A stretch of 48,337 nucleotides of DNA from Actinomycetota bacterium (GTDB lineage: Bacteria; Actinomycetota; Thermoleophilia; UBA2241): positions 18,893 to 67,229 of the forward strand of contig PKYG01000091.1 in the NCBI GenBank assembly GCA_003132585.1, read 5' to 3'. The position numbers and the translations under genes were made by a program. Of the stretch, positions 9,477 through 18,200 are shown piece after piece. The notes under the pieces are model-generated. The model did no database searches. It was not told where the DNA came from and was given only the letters and a program-made list of their open reading frames with translations. Each line of letters begins with the position of its first letter. Positions within the stretch are counted from its first letter, which is position 1.

Positions 9477-10094
9477 GTGAGCGCAGGCACTGACACTCCG
9501 AGGTCGTCAGAGTCTCGTGCGTCTGCGTTGATTCGCGCCCTGATCGTTGGGGCTGGCCTTCTTCTGGCCGTCGGCTTGGTCTGGGCGATCGCGTCACGAA
9601 CCACGGCGGGTCGGCGCCAGACAACCGCATCGACTGTGGTCGCGTTCACGGGCAAGTACATGTCCGTCGAGCCGATCGCGAACTTGCAGGCGCAGATCAT
9701 CCCACTCGTGAAGGGGCCAAAGCTGCGTCAGCGAGTTCTGGAGAACCTCGGTCTCACCTCACAGGAGTTCGGCAAGTACCACATCGACTGCCACGCCAAA
9801 GCGTCGGATTACCCGTCGCCTCCCCAGTTCGTGATCACGACGTCCGGGCCCGACCAGGCAACGACGGCGCACATAAGCAACGCCGCCGCGGCCGTGCTCA
9901 TCGCCATGAGGCAGGAGGCAGAGCGGGCGTCGATACGCAGGGCCGAGCAGGTAATAGGGAGCCTGATGTCTCGGATTGCCGGCAATGCCAAGCGAAGCTC
10001 CGACTACCGCGCCCTCCGGCAACGCCTGCGACAGCTCCGCTCCCTCGAGAAGTCCGTGACGGGGAACCTGAGCATCGTGCAGCCGGCGAGCTGA
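9477..10094 (+). CDS. single-TM protein of unknown function
   Basis: N-terminal TM LIRALIVGAGLLLAVGLVWAIA; soluble C-terminus. Confidence 0.5.
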   Translation: MSAGTDTPRSSESRASALIRALIVGAGLLLAVGLVWAIASRTTAGRRQTTASTVVAFTGKYMSVEPIANLQAQIIPLVKGPKLRQRVLENLGLTSQEFGKYHIDCHAKASDYPSPPQFVITTSGPDQATTAHISNAAAAVLIAMRQEAERASIRRAEQVIGSLMSRIAGNAKRSSDYRALRQRLRQLRSLEKSVTGNLSIVQPAS

Positions 10095-10172
10095 CGCGTC
10101 CCAGCCGAGGAGTAGACTGAGGCGCAAGGACGCGCCGCTGAACCGCGAGAACCTTAGGCACACGGGGGGTCA

Positions 10173-10787
10173 ATGGCCAGCAAGTCTCCAAGGATGAAAG
10201 CCATCAATCGCCTTCGCTGGACAATCACAATCGGCGCTCTCCTCGTCGTGATCGCGCATCTCGTCTGGCCTCATGTCAAGGTCGATATGGTCGCTGTGAC
10301 GCTTCTAGTGGTTGCGATTCTCCCGTGGCTGACACCCCTCGTTAAGTCCGTCGAATTGCCTGGTGGGTTCAAGGTCGAGCTGCAGGATCTGCAGAAAGCG
10401 GCGTCGCGCGCAGATACGGCAGGCCTGCTGGCGCAACCGGCGAAAGCGGAGCACGCATTCACATTCGAGGCCATGGTCGCACGAGATCCGAACCTCGCAT
10501 TGGCGGGACTGCGTATCGAGATCGAGCGTCGGCTCGGCCTACTCGCACAGGCGCATGGCCTGGACGCAGGTCGCCAGATGGGAGTTGGCCAACTGCTTCC
10601 TGCTCTTGTTGGCGCAGACGTGCTCTCGCAGGACGAAGGATCGGTGCTCGCGGACATGACCAGCCTGCTCAACGAAGCCGTTCACGGAGCCGACGTCGAT
10701 CCACGTGCGGCCGAGTGGGCGTTTGACGTTGGTCCGCGACTGTTGGCGTCTCTGGACGAACGGGTCGATGAGAAGTCCGGCGCCTAA
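10173..10787 (+). CDS. membrane protein of unknown function
   Basis: Two N-terminal TM segments, then VKSVELPGGFKVELQDLQKAASRAD... Confidence 0.55.
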   Translation: MASKSPRMKAINRLRWTITIGALLVVIAHLVWPHVKVDMVAVTLLVVAILPWLTPLVKSVELPGGFKVELQDLQKAASRADTAGLLAQPAKAEHAFTFEAMVARDPNLALAGLRIEIERRLGLLAQAHGLDAGRQMGVGQLLPALVGADVLSQDEGSVLADMTSLLNEAVHGADVDPRAAEWAFDVGPRLLASLDERVDEKSGA

Positions 10788-10867
10788 CCTCAGCGGTACA
10801 CTCGGCGGCCGTTGTTGTACACCCAGAGGGTGTTGCGAACACCGCCTCCAAAGGGCGCACTGAGCAC

Positions 10868-11098
10868 ATGCAGACCACCGACCTTGACATCAGCAAGCTT
10901 TCGGTCTCCGAGCGCATCCAGCTCGCCGAGGACCTCTGGGAGAGCGTCGCCGCTGACACCGGCGACCTACCGCTAAGCGCCGCCCAAAAGGCCGAGCTGG
11001 AGCGCCGCCTCGCCGACCTCGAGCGCGACCCGGGCGCAGGCGAGCCTTGGGAGGACGTGCGCGCCCGCATCGAGAAGCGGCTGGCCCAAACCGGATGA
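10868..11098 (+). CDS. addiction-module antitoxin (RelB/ParD-like, putative addiction module component family)
   Basis: DISKLSVSERIQLAEDLWESVAADTGDLPLSAAQKAELERRLADLERDPGAGEPWEDVRARIEKRL. Confidence 0.85.
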   Translation: MQTTDLDISKLSVSERIQLAEDLWESVAADTGDLPLSAAQKAELERRLADLERDPGAGEPWEDVRARIEKRLAQTG

Positions 11099-11271
11099 CG
11101 CCTCGCCTCGTCGTCCGTTCGGCCGCCGAGGCAGACATCGCCGAAGCCGCCATCTGCTGCGCCGCTACTCGTATGCCGTTTACTTCGTCGCAACCGCCGA
11201 CCTGACCAGCGTGCTCGCCTGTATGCACGTCCGCCGTGATCCACGCCGCTGGGAAGAGCGCGTCGATGAAT
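11095..11271 (+). pseudogene. RelE/ParE toxin remnant with internal deletion and frameshift
   Basis: Frame 1 gives MTPRLVVRSAAEADIAEAA (ParE N-term); the +1 frame resumes LRRYSYAVYFVATADLTSVLACMHVRRDPRRWEERVDE* (RelE/ParE C-term); middle missing. Confidence 0.75.
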
Positions 11272-11273
11272 GA

Positions 11274-11361
11274 CCGGCAACAGCGCTTCCAGCGGACGCG
11301 CCATTGACCGCCGGTAGGCTTCGGATTGGCGGTTCGCGCCGCTGAAGCGCCGAGACGTAGG
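11274..11361 (+). repeat. degenerate attC-like site after the toxin remnant
   Basis: CGGCAACAGCGCTTCCAGCGGACGCG ... CGCGCCGCTGAAGCGCCGAGACGTAGGT; arms pair as GCGCTTC(C)AGCGG(A)CGCG with two extrahelical bases; right box has lost a T. Confidence 0.5.
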
Positions 11362-11721
11362 TGGAGTCATGGAACACCCAGCAATCGCTACCCACAGTTG
11401 TCTGCCGGTGGGGAGTTGGTGACCGTTGCTTTCTGCCAAACGGCTCGTCGTTCGCGCGCTCAACGGCCTCTGCGCCGGCGTCGACGCGGTTGCCTACCGG
11501 CCTGCGGTCGTCCGCCTGGGAAGGCGCCTGCCGCGGTGGTGGAACTGCCAGCTCGCGAAGCTGTCAATCCGGCTGGATGATCGGTGGCTCCGCGGACGTG
11601 CCCGACCGCGACTCTGTCTGGGAAGGCGACGACGACTCGTTCATGGCCCACCGGCAAGTCCACATCGCTCCTTGCGACTGTCGAGGCCATCTTCAACCTG
11701 GGTACGCTCAGGCGGAATCCC

Positions 11722-12141
11722 TTAGGACTTCGCTTTCTTCGAAGGTTTCGACTTGCCAGAACTGTTGAGGGCGACCGCTTGGCGAACGAGCGCCTTGAAG
11801 GCGGACTCGTCAACTTCTTCTCCTTCGTGGATGTCGATCGCGCGGCGTGCGTTTCCGTCGAGACTCGAGTTGAAGAGACGGGCCGGATCCTTCAGAGACG
11901 CGCCCTTGAAGAAGGTAAGCTTCACGACATTCTTGTAGGATTCGCCAGTGCAGATGATGCCGTCGTGCGACCAAATCGGAGTGCCCATCCACTTCCACTC
12001 CTCGACGACGTCCGGGTCTGCTTCCTTGATGAGCTTGCGCATTCTGCTGAGGGTTTCCCCGCGCCAGTCCCCGAGTTCGGCGATTCTTTTCGAGATGAGC
12101 TCCGATGCCGACTGGCCTTGGCTCGCGCCCGACTCTTTCAT
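11722..12141 (-). CDS. DUF1801 domain-containing protein
   Basis: [82 protein letters not shown] upstream. Confidence 0.85.
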   Translation of the reverse strand: MKESGASQGQSASELISKRIAELGDWRGETLSRMRKLIKEADPDVVEEWKWMGTPIWSHDGIICTGESYKNVVKLTFFKGASLKDPARLFNSSLDGNARRAIDIHEGEEVDESAFKALVRQAVALNSSGKSKPSKKAKS

Positions 12142-12347
12142 GTTCTCCTCCTAGAAGTTCCAGATATATTTCACTTGCAGGACAGTGGAGGATAGTCATG
12201 TAAGACTTCAGAGCAATGTTACGGCGCCTTGCAGGCCCGTCCTGTCGGGAATAGGTCCGTCTCGGTTGACAGATGGTTCCCCGCCGTCGGTACTTCCAAG
12301 CAGCATTCGGCAATGCGGGCGTCTGGACTTCCTCGACAGGCAAGGCC

Positions 12348-12431
12348 ATCCAACAAGCGTTTCGAGCGGACTGCGAACGCGCTAGATTGAAGTGAGCGGC
12401 TGCTCGGCCGCTCAAGCGGTGGGCGTTAGTA
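12348..12431 (+). repeat. putative integron attC site
   Basis: ATCCAAC (RYYYAAC) ... GTTAGTA; arms AAGCGTTTCGAGCGGACTGCG / CGGCTGCTCGGCCGCTCAAGCGGTGGGCG pair imperfectly; 84 bp. Confidence 0.7.
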
Positions 12432-12449
12432 GCCGACATCGGAGGGGCC

Positions 12450-12860
12450 ATGGAGTTCCATCGTGGCAGGCTGATAGACCACATACATTTGCGTGTGGCA
12501 GATCTGGCAGCCAGCAAACGATTCTACAAGGCCGTGCTTGCCGCGCTGGGTCGCCTGGACGCCATAACGGAAGGTGCCGACTACTTCTCCGCCGATGAGC
12601 TTTGGGTGGACATGGCGGACGGACCAGTCTCGCGGGTTCATCTCGCGTTTCAAGCGCGAGACCAGGGCGAAGTCGGTCAGTTCTTTGCTGCAGCCATTGC
12701 AGCGGGTGGCAGGGACAACGGCGGCCCGGGCGAACGCGCGTACCATCCAGGCTACTATGCGGCGTTCGTTCTCGACCCAGATGGAAACAACATTGAAGCG
12801 GTCTACGACGGGCCGGTGCGCAAGTCCGCCGAGTCGATAGTTGTCACTCCGCTGGATTGA
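12450..12860 (+). CDS. VOC (glyoxalase/bleomycin-resistance-like) family protein
   Basis: LIDHIHLRVADLAASKRFYKAVLAALGR...HPGYYAAFVLDPDGNNIEAVYDGP. Confidence 0.92.
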   Translation: MEFHRGRLIDHIHLRVADLAASKRFYKAVLAALGRLDAITEGADYFSADELWVDMADGPVSRVHLAFQARDQGEVGQFFAAAIAAGGRDNGGPGERAYHPGYYAAFVLDPDGNNIEAVYDGPVRKSAESIVVTPLD

Positions 12861-12877
12861 GCGTTGAACGAAACGTG

Positions 12878-12964
12878 CGCCAACAGGGCGTTCGCGCAGA
12901 CTCGCAGAAGGCCTGCGTTTGACCGGGGCGTCGGCGCTCGCAGCTCAACGCCCGCACGTTAGGC
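12878..12964 (+). repeat. putative integron attC site
   Basis: CGCCAACAGGGCGTTCGCGCAGACTCGCAG ... CTCGCAGCTCAACGCCCGCACGTTAGGC; perfect GTTAGGC right box, arms pair with extra bases in the left arm; 87 bp. Confidence 0.78.
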
Positions 12965-13087
12965 CGCAACGCAAGTCTGGCAGGCCTTTGCGCTCAGGGA
13001 CTACGGCCCCCATCTCCAACACCGGAGATGGCCGTGGGGCTATCATGGCAAGCGGACCAGTCGCGCGCACGTACAGGAGGGCACATC

Positions 13088-14143
13088 GTGGACGACGCCT
13101 ACGAACGGCTGGCTGACGCGCTCGACCGGCTGGCGAACGGCTTTCCGAGGACGACCGCCGGCGTCGAGATCCGCCTGCTGCAGAAGATGTTCTCACGCGA
13201 GGAGGCGGCGGTCGCCGCCGCTCTGACCGCGACGCCGCAAACGAGCGCAATGATCGCGGAGCGGGCCGGCGCGGCCTCCGGCCACGCCCGCGCGCTCCTC
13301 AAGTCACTGGTGGAGCGCGACCTGGTGTGGCTCTCGACCAAGCCTGGCTTACGTGGCTTCCGGCTCGCGCCCTTCGTCGTGGGATCCTACGAGGCCCATA
13401 TGTTGACGACTCGAGACCCGGAGTACGCGGCGCTCGTCGAGGAGTACCTGACGACCGGCGGGGCGGCGGCCATGATGGCGCCGCAGCCGGCGATCCATCG
13501 CACGGTGCCCGCGCGCGCAGCGGTGAAGGAGGAGTGGGTGCTGCCCTACGACGACGTGCGGCAGCTCCTGCTCGGAGCCGACGCCTTCCGTCTTGAGGAC
13601 TGCGTCTGCCGCGTCCAGCAAGAACAGCTCGGTCAGCGGCGCTGTGATTTCCCCATCGCGACCTGCCTCTGGTTCTCGAGCGGGGAGCCCAGCGCTGCAG
13701 AGGGGACGATCTCGCGCGCGGAAGCCCTCGCCTTCCTCGACCGTGTCGAGGAGATCGGCCTGGTGCACACGGTGAGCAATGCCATGGAGGGTGCAGGCTA
13801 CGTCTGCAACTGCTGTGGCTGTTGCTGCGGCCTGCTGCGCGGGATCACCGAGTGGGGCATCGAACACTCGGTGGCGCAGGCCAACTACTTCGCACTCATC
13901 GACTCCGACGCATGCTCGAACTGCGGCATCTGCATGGAACGCTGCCAGGTGCATGCCATCTCCGAGGCGGACGATGTCCCTGTCATTGACCTCGCCCTGT
14001 GTATCGGCTGTGGCCTGTGTGTCACCGGCTGCGGCCAGGACGCGGTCCAGCTCCAGCGCAAGCCACAGGACGAGATCGTCGTGCCGCCGATCGACTTCGG
14101 CGCCTGGGAGCGCGAGCGCCTGCGCAACCGCGGCCTGCTGTAG
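13088..14143 (+). CDS. 4Fe-4S binding protein with N-terminal winged-helix-like region
   Basis: CSNCGICMERCQVHAI and CIGCGLCVTGCGQDAV ferredoxin motifs, plus CNCCGCCCG cysteine motif; GTG start. Confidence 0.8.
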   Translation: MDDAYERLADALDRLANGFPRTTAGVEIRLLQKMFSREEAAVAAALTATPQTSAMIAERAGAASGHARALLKSLVERDLVWLSTKPGLRGFRLAPFVVGSYEAHMLTTRDPEYAALVEEYLTTGGAAAMMAPQPAIHRTVPARAAVKEEWVLPYDDVRQLLLGADAFRLEDCVCRVQQEQLGQRRCDFPIATCLWFSSGEPSAAEGTISRAEALAFLDRVEEIGLVHTVSNAMEGAGYVCNCCGCCCGLLRGITEWGIEHSVAQANYFALIDSDACSNCGICMERCQVHAISEADDVPVIDLALCIGCGLCVTGCGQDAVQLQRKPQDEIVVPPIDFGAWERERLRNRGLL

Positions 14144-14230
14144 GTGTGCCCTGCCCGCAGGAGTTCCATGAGCCGGAGAGGAGTGGCCGGTATCTGGGGC
14201 GCTGAGGCGCCGAGCCTTAGGCCCGGCGCC

Positions 14231-14836
14231 ATGAAACGACCTTCCGTACTATTGTTCGACCTCGGTGGAGTCCTCGTCGAGATCGCGGCCTTCGACGCGC
14301 TCAAGTCGATGGTCGCCGAGACTCTCGACGACGATGCCATCAGATTGCGTTGGCTGCGGTCACCCGCGGTCCGAAGCTTTGAGCTGGGACGCATCGCGCC
14401 GGCCGCATTCGCCGCGCAGTTCCTCGACGAGTGGCAGGTTGGGCTCACACTCTCAACGCCGGAAGCCTTCCTTGAGAACTTCGCCACCTGGGTCAAGCGA
14501 CCGTATGAGGGTGCCGAGACTCTCATCGCGCGTCTGCGGGTCGAGTATCGCGTGAGCTGCTTGAGCAACTGCAACGAGCTGCACTGGTCGCAGCTTGGCG
14601 GCTTGCTGAACTGCTTCGATTCCGCGTTCTCGTCCCACCTGCTGGGGGCGATCAAGCCAGACGAAGAGGTCTTCCAGAAAGTCATGAGCGAACTGCGCGT
14701 GGAGCCGGACCAGCTCTGCTTCTTCGATGATTCGTACTTGAACGTTCAGGCAGCCAAGAGGCTCGGAATCGGAGCGTACCGGGTGGACGGAATCAGGGGT
14801 GTTCGGCGCGTTGTGCAGAGCGAGGGATTGCTCTGA
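14231..14836 (+). CDS. HAD family hydrolase
   Basis: LLFDLGGVLVEI, CLSNCNELHW, KPDEEVFQ, CFFDDSYLNVQAAKRLGI (motifs I-IV). Confidence 0.88.
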   Translation: MKRPSVLLFDLGGVLVEIAAFDALKSMVAETLDDDAIRLRWLRSPAVRSFELGRIAPAAFAAQFLDEWQVGLTLSTPEAFLENFATWVKRPYEGAETLIARLRVEYRVSCLSNCNELHWSQLGGLLNCFDSAFSSHLLGAIKPDEEVFQKVMSELRVEPDQLCFFDDSYLNVQAAKRLGIGAYRVDGIRGVRRVVQSEGLL

Positions 14837-14843
14837 GGAATAG

Positions 14844-14940
14844 GCGTGACGTCAGGTTTGAAGTGTAACGCTTGCGCTCGCATCGCACCGGCCGCCTGAC
14901 TCCGCCCTCCACTTTGCACCTGCCCATGCAGCGGTTAGGA
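14844..14940 (+). repeat. attC-like imperfect hairpin after HAD gene
   Basis: Stem CAGGTTTGAAGTG (14853-14865) with CACTTTGCACCTG (14910-14922); right box GTTAGGA at 14934-14940; left box degenerate. Confidence 0.5.
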
Positions 14941-15010
14941 CGACCGGGCGGGAGGAGTGGCTACGCTGCCGGTTTGCGCCGGTTACACAAGACAGCTGCC
15001 CTCCCGCGAC

Positions 15011-15119
15011 TCTACTACTCAGACCGCCTCACACAGCAACCCACGCGTGAAATGATGTCTTACGCAGAAGGGCGTAGGCTTCGGTGCGTGTTGCGCAGTC
15101 CGCATAACCGCTGTTAGCA
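15011..15119 (+). repeat. putative integron attC site, family A copy 3
   Basis: CAGACCGCCTCACACAGCAACCCACGCGTGAAATGATGTCTTACGCAGAAGGGCGTAGGCTTCGGTGCGTGTTGCGCAGTCCGCATAACCGCTGTTAGCA; near-copy of 1451-1565 and 6409-6518. Confidence 0.65.
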
Positions 15120-15262
15120 GGTGAACCGCATTCTGGGGTTCCACGGGCCTACAGCAGCAGACTTGCGACCAACGAATTGTCGGAACAGGCTCGGACCAGC
15201 TGTTCACCCGGTGGGCACTGCTTGGCGCACCGATGGACAATGCTCAGTATTGAGAGGCAGCG

Positions 15263-18200
15263 ATGGGAGCTGACGACACCGCCACACTCTGGAATCAAGA
15301 CAGACAATCTCTCCACGGGTTGATTGGGGAAGTAGACCCCGCCCTTGCCGGTCTTTATCGGCAGGCCATTCTACTCATGGACTCCCAGCCGATGCCGGGC
15401 GACGACAAAGCCCGCCTCTCCCTCGTCAGCCACTGCGTCCGTGAGCTGATGAACAACCTGCCAGACGCCCTTGGCGATGTGAAGGACTTCCCGGCAAACA
15501 GGAGAGGCGACGAAGAGAAGGCGCGCGCTGATCTCATTGCTGCTGTCGAAATGCTCGAGGGCATGCCACGTGATCAGCCGGTTGAAGCCGGAAGTCCTTT
15601 GGACAAGCCGGGCAAGGTGACTGTGCCTGCCGACTTTCTCGACGCCGCGGTGAATTTTGCAGGTGTGTTCAAGGACGGGGAGACTCGCGTAAGACTCAGG
15701 GACTCGGCCGCTCTCTTGGGCTACATTGACCGCTATCATCCAGCCCTGAAGCCGTGGAAAGCTGCCAGGGACTTCTTCATGTCCTTCGCCCACCTGGATC
15801 GGCACAAGTCGGACCGGCCCGGCGGGCACGGTCTTCCCACAGACGAGCGGGTGATGGCACATATCGCGATCATCGAAGCGTCGATGCGCGTCCGTCTCGG
15901 CGCGTTCTTTGACAGTCTGAACGAAGTCAGAGCCCTTGCTGGACAGGCGAACGAGGTCGGCGCGGATGGCATTGAGGTCCCGTCCGATGATGATGTTCGT
16001 GCGATCTTGGCACGTTTGGGCTCGCTTCAGCTGAGGCGCGCGTTCTACGCTCAGTTTGAGAATCCGTATTGGGTCGGGGCACTGGCGAAACAGGACGCTT
16101 TCGGCAACCCACCCGCCACTGAGGTCATGCCGGATGGAACGGTCCGTTCGGACCCATGGCCCGAAATCGGCTATCTCGTTCGCATGGCTCCGGTCGCCAG
16201 CATTGAGGTCGGTGGGGTCTTGGAGAGGATTGCGGACTCCAGTAGTCAATGGGTGCGCCGAGGGATTGCGGAAGCCGCGACTGTGCTTGCGCCCGAAGAC
16301 GCAGCTGGCCTCGTGCCGAAAATGAAGGAATGGCCTGGCGGCGAGCTGGCGAACTTCCGTATTGATCCAAATGACATTACGCAGGTGATTGTCAGGTTGC
16401 TCGGGAGCACGGAGCGCGCCAAAGGTCGGCAGCTTGCGAACGCCTACTTCACACCGCGTCCGCCCTCCGAGACGCCCAAGTTCGGGTCACCTGAGCCGGT
16501 CGCAGGGATTGACTCCTACTGGTATGCGGAGGGCCTTCCGGCAGTCGCAGAGGCGCTCGGCAGCGACCGCGTCCCCGCACTGGCGGGATGGCTGCGCGAG
16601 TACCAGATGCACTCCAACTCATACGCGGGAGAGCGGCACTACGACTTCAGCCACATCTGGCGTTCATCTATCCGCACCTCAGCCGAACACCACGCCCGCG
16701 AGATAGGCGACTCCCTGGTCGACGTACTTCGCTCTGCTCTGTCGGAAGAAACTCAACAGTCCACCGAACCACTTGCTCGGCTCCTCCAGGATGATCAGCC
16801 GCTGTTGCGTCGCCTTGCTCTCGACGTTCTGGCAGAGGCTATTGACCAGGTGGAGGACAAGTCAGACGAAAATACGGCCGATCTGAGCGAACACGAGGCT
16901 GAGCTTGTCGTTCAAGCTGCAGGTGTTCTCACTGACGAGACGTTCACCGAGAGCGAGTATTCGGCGGAGTACCATCCGTTCATCAGAGCGTGTCTAGCTT
17001 GGCGCGCAGTCGTTGACGTGTCGCCGTTCTTCGCCTTCGTCCGTATGGGTCCGTTGGCTCTGCGAGATGAGCGCCGCGAGCGATTCGCCGACGACGGCGA
17101 TACCGCAGCAGATACGGCAGCCCGGATTGATGACTACAGGAAGCGGTGGCAGCACACGATGTTGACCATGGTCGGCGCTGCGGGCCTGCCCGAGGATCTC
17201 CGCGAAATGCTAACCGCGCTCGACGCCGAGTACGGAACCCTCGAGGTCAGCGATGGCGAGATGCATTTCCGTAGCTTCCGTGGGCCAAGCAGTCCAATCG
17301 ACGCTGAAACGATGCAGAATCTCAGCGACGACGACCTGATAGAACACCTACGTTCTTGGCATCCGGAAACAGACAACTGGACGGGCCCCAGCCACAGGGG
17401 GCAAGGGCACGTTCTTGCCGAGGCTCTATCCTCGCAACCCGGTCGTCTGGGTGACCGGATTGAGGATTTGAAGACTCTTCGACCAACCTACATCCGGTCA
17501 GTCATCGGCAGTTGGAGGGAGGCAATCAAGGCAGGCAAGGTCCTGCCTTGGGGCGAGATCGTGCCGTTGTGCGAATGGGTTACTGGTCTTGGTGACGACA
17601 CCACGGTTGCCAGCGAGGGCGACCCATTTGATGACGACTCTGACTATCGGAACTTGAAGTTCGAAGTGCTCCAGCTACTCGAGGCAGGGCTAGCCATCCA
17701 GCCACGTGACGAGGACCCTGGAATCGGGGAGACCAATGCGGGACGCATCGGAGCTATTCTCGCCAGCTTCAGTGACAATCCTGAGCCCACGCCTGAGTAC
17801 GAAGTCAAGTACGGCGGCAGCAACATGGACCCGCTTACACTGTCCATCAACACTGTCCGACCTGGGGCCATCCGCGCACTCATCCGACTTGTTCATCGTT
17901 TCCCAGAGACCGACGCTGCCGCTGATGCGCTAGCCATCATCGACCGGCACATCGCAGGTGTCGACGCGAGTCTGGCCGTTGCGGCAGCCGTGGGGGAGGG
18001 GACCGGTCGACTCTTCGAATCGGCACATTCCTGGATTGAGGAGCGAGTAGCGGCGATCTTCGGCGTCAGGCTTCCGACAACGGAATACCAGCAAGTCGCC
18101 CTCTCGATGGCGCTGGCCATCCATCTCTTTCACACCCCTCTGCTTGAGCTACTGCGCCGGCCAATACTGCTAATGATCGAGGAGATCGGGAGAGTCGAGC

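Noticed and set aside
10782-10824. GCCTAAC at a stop codon followed by CCGTTGTTG, attC-like
   Set aside because: No paired arms found and the right box does not fit GTTRRRY; probably at most a deletion remnant.
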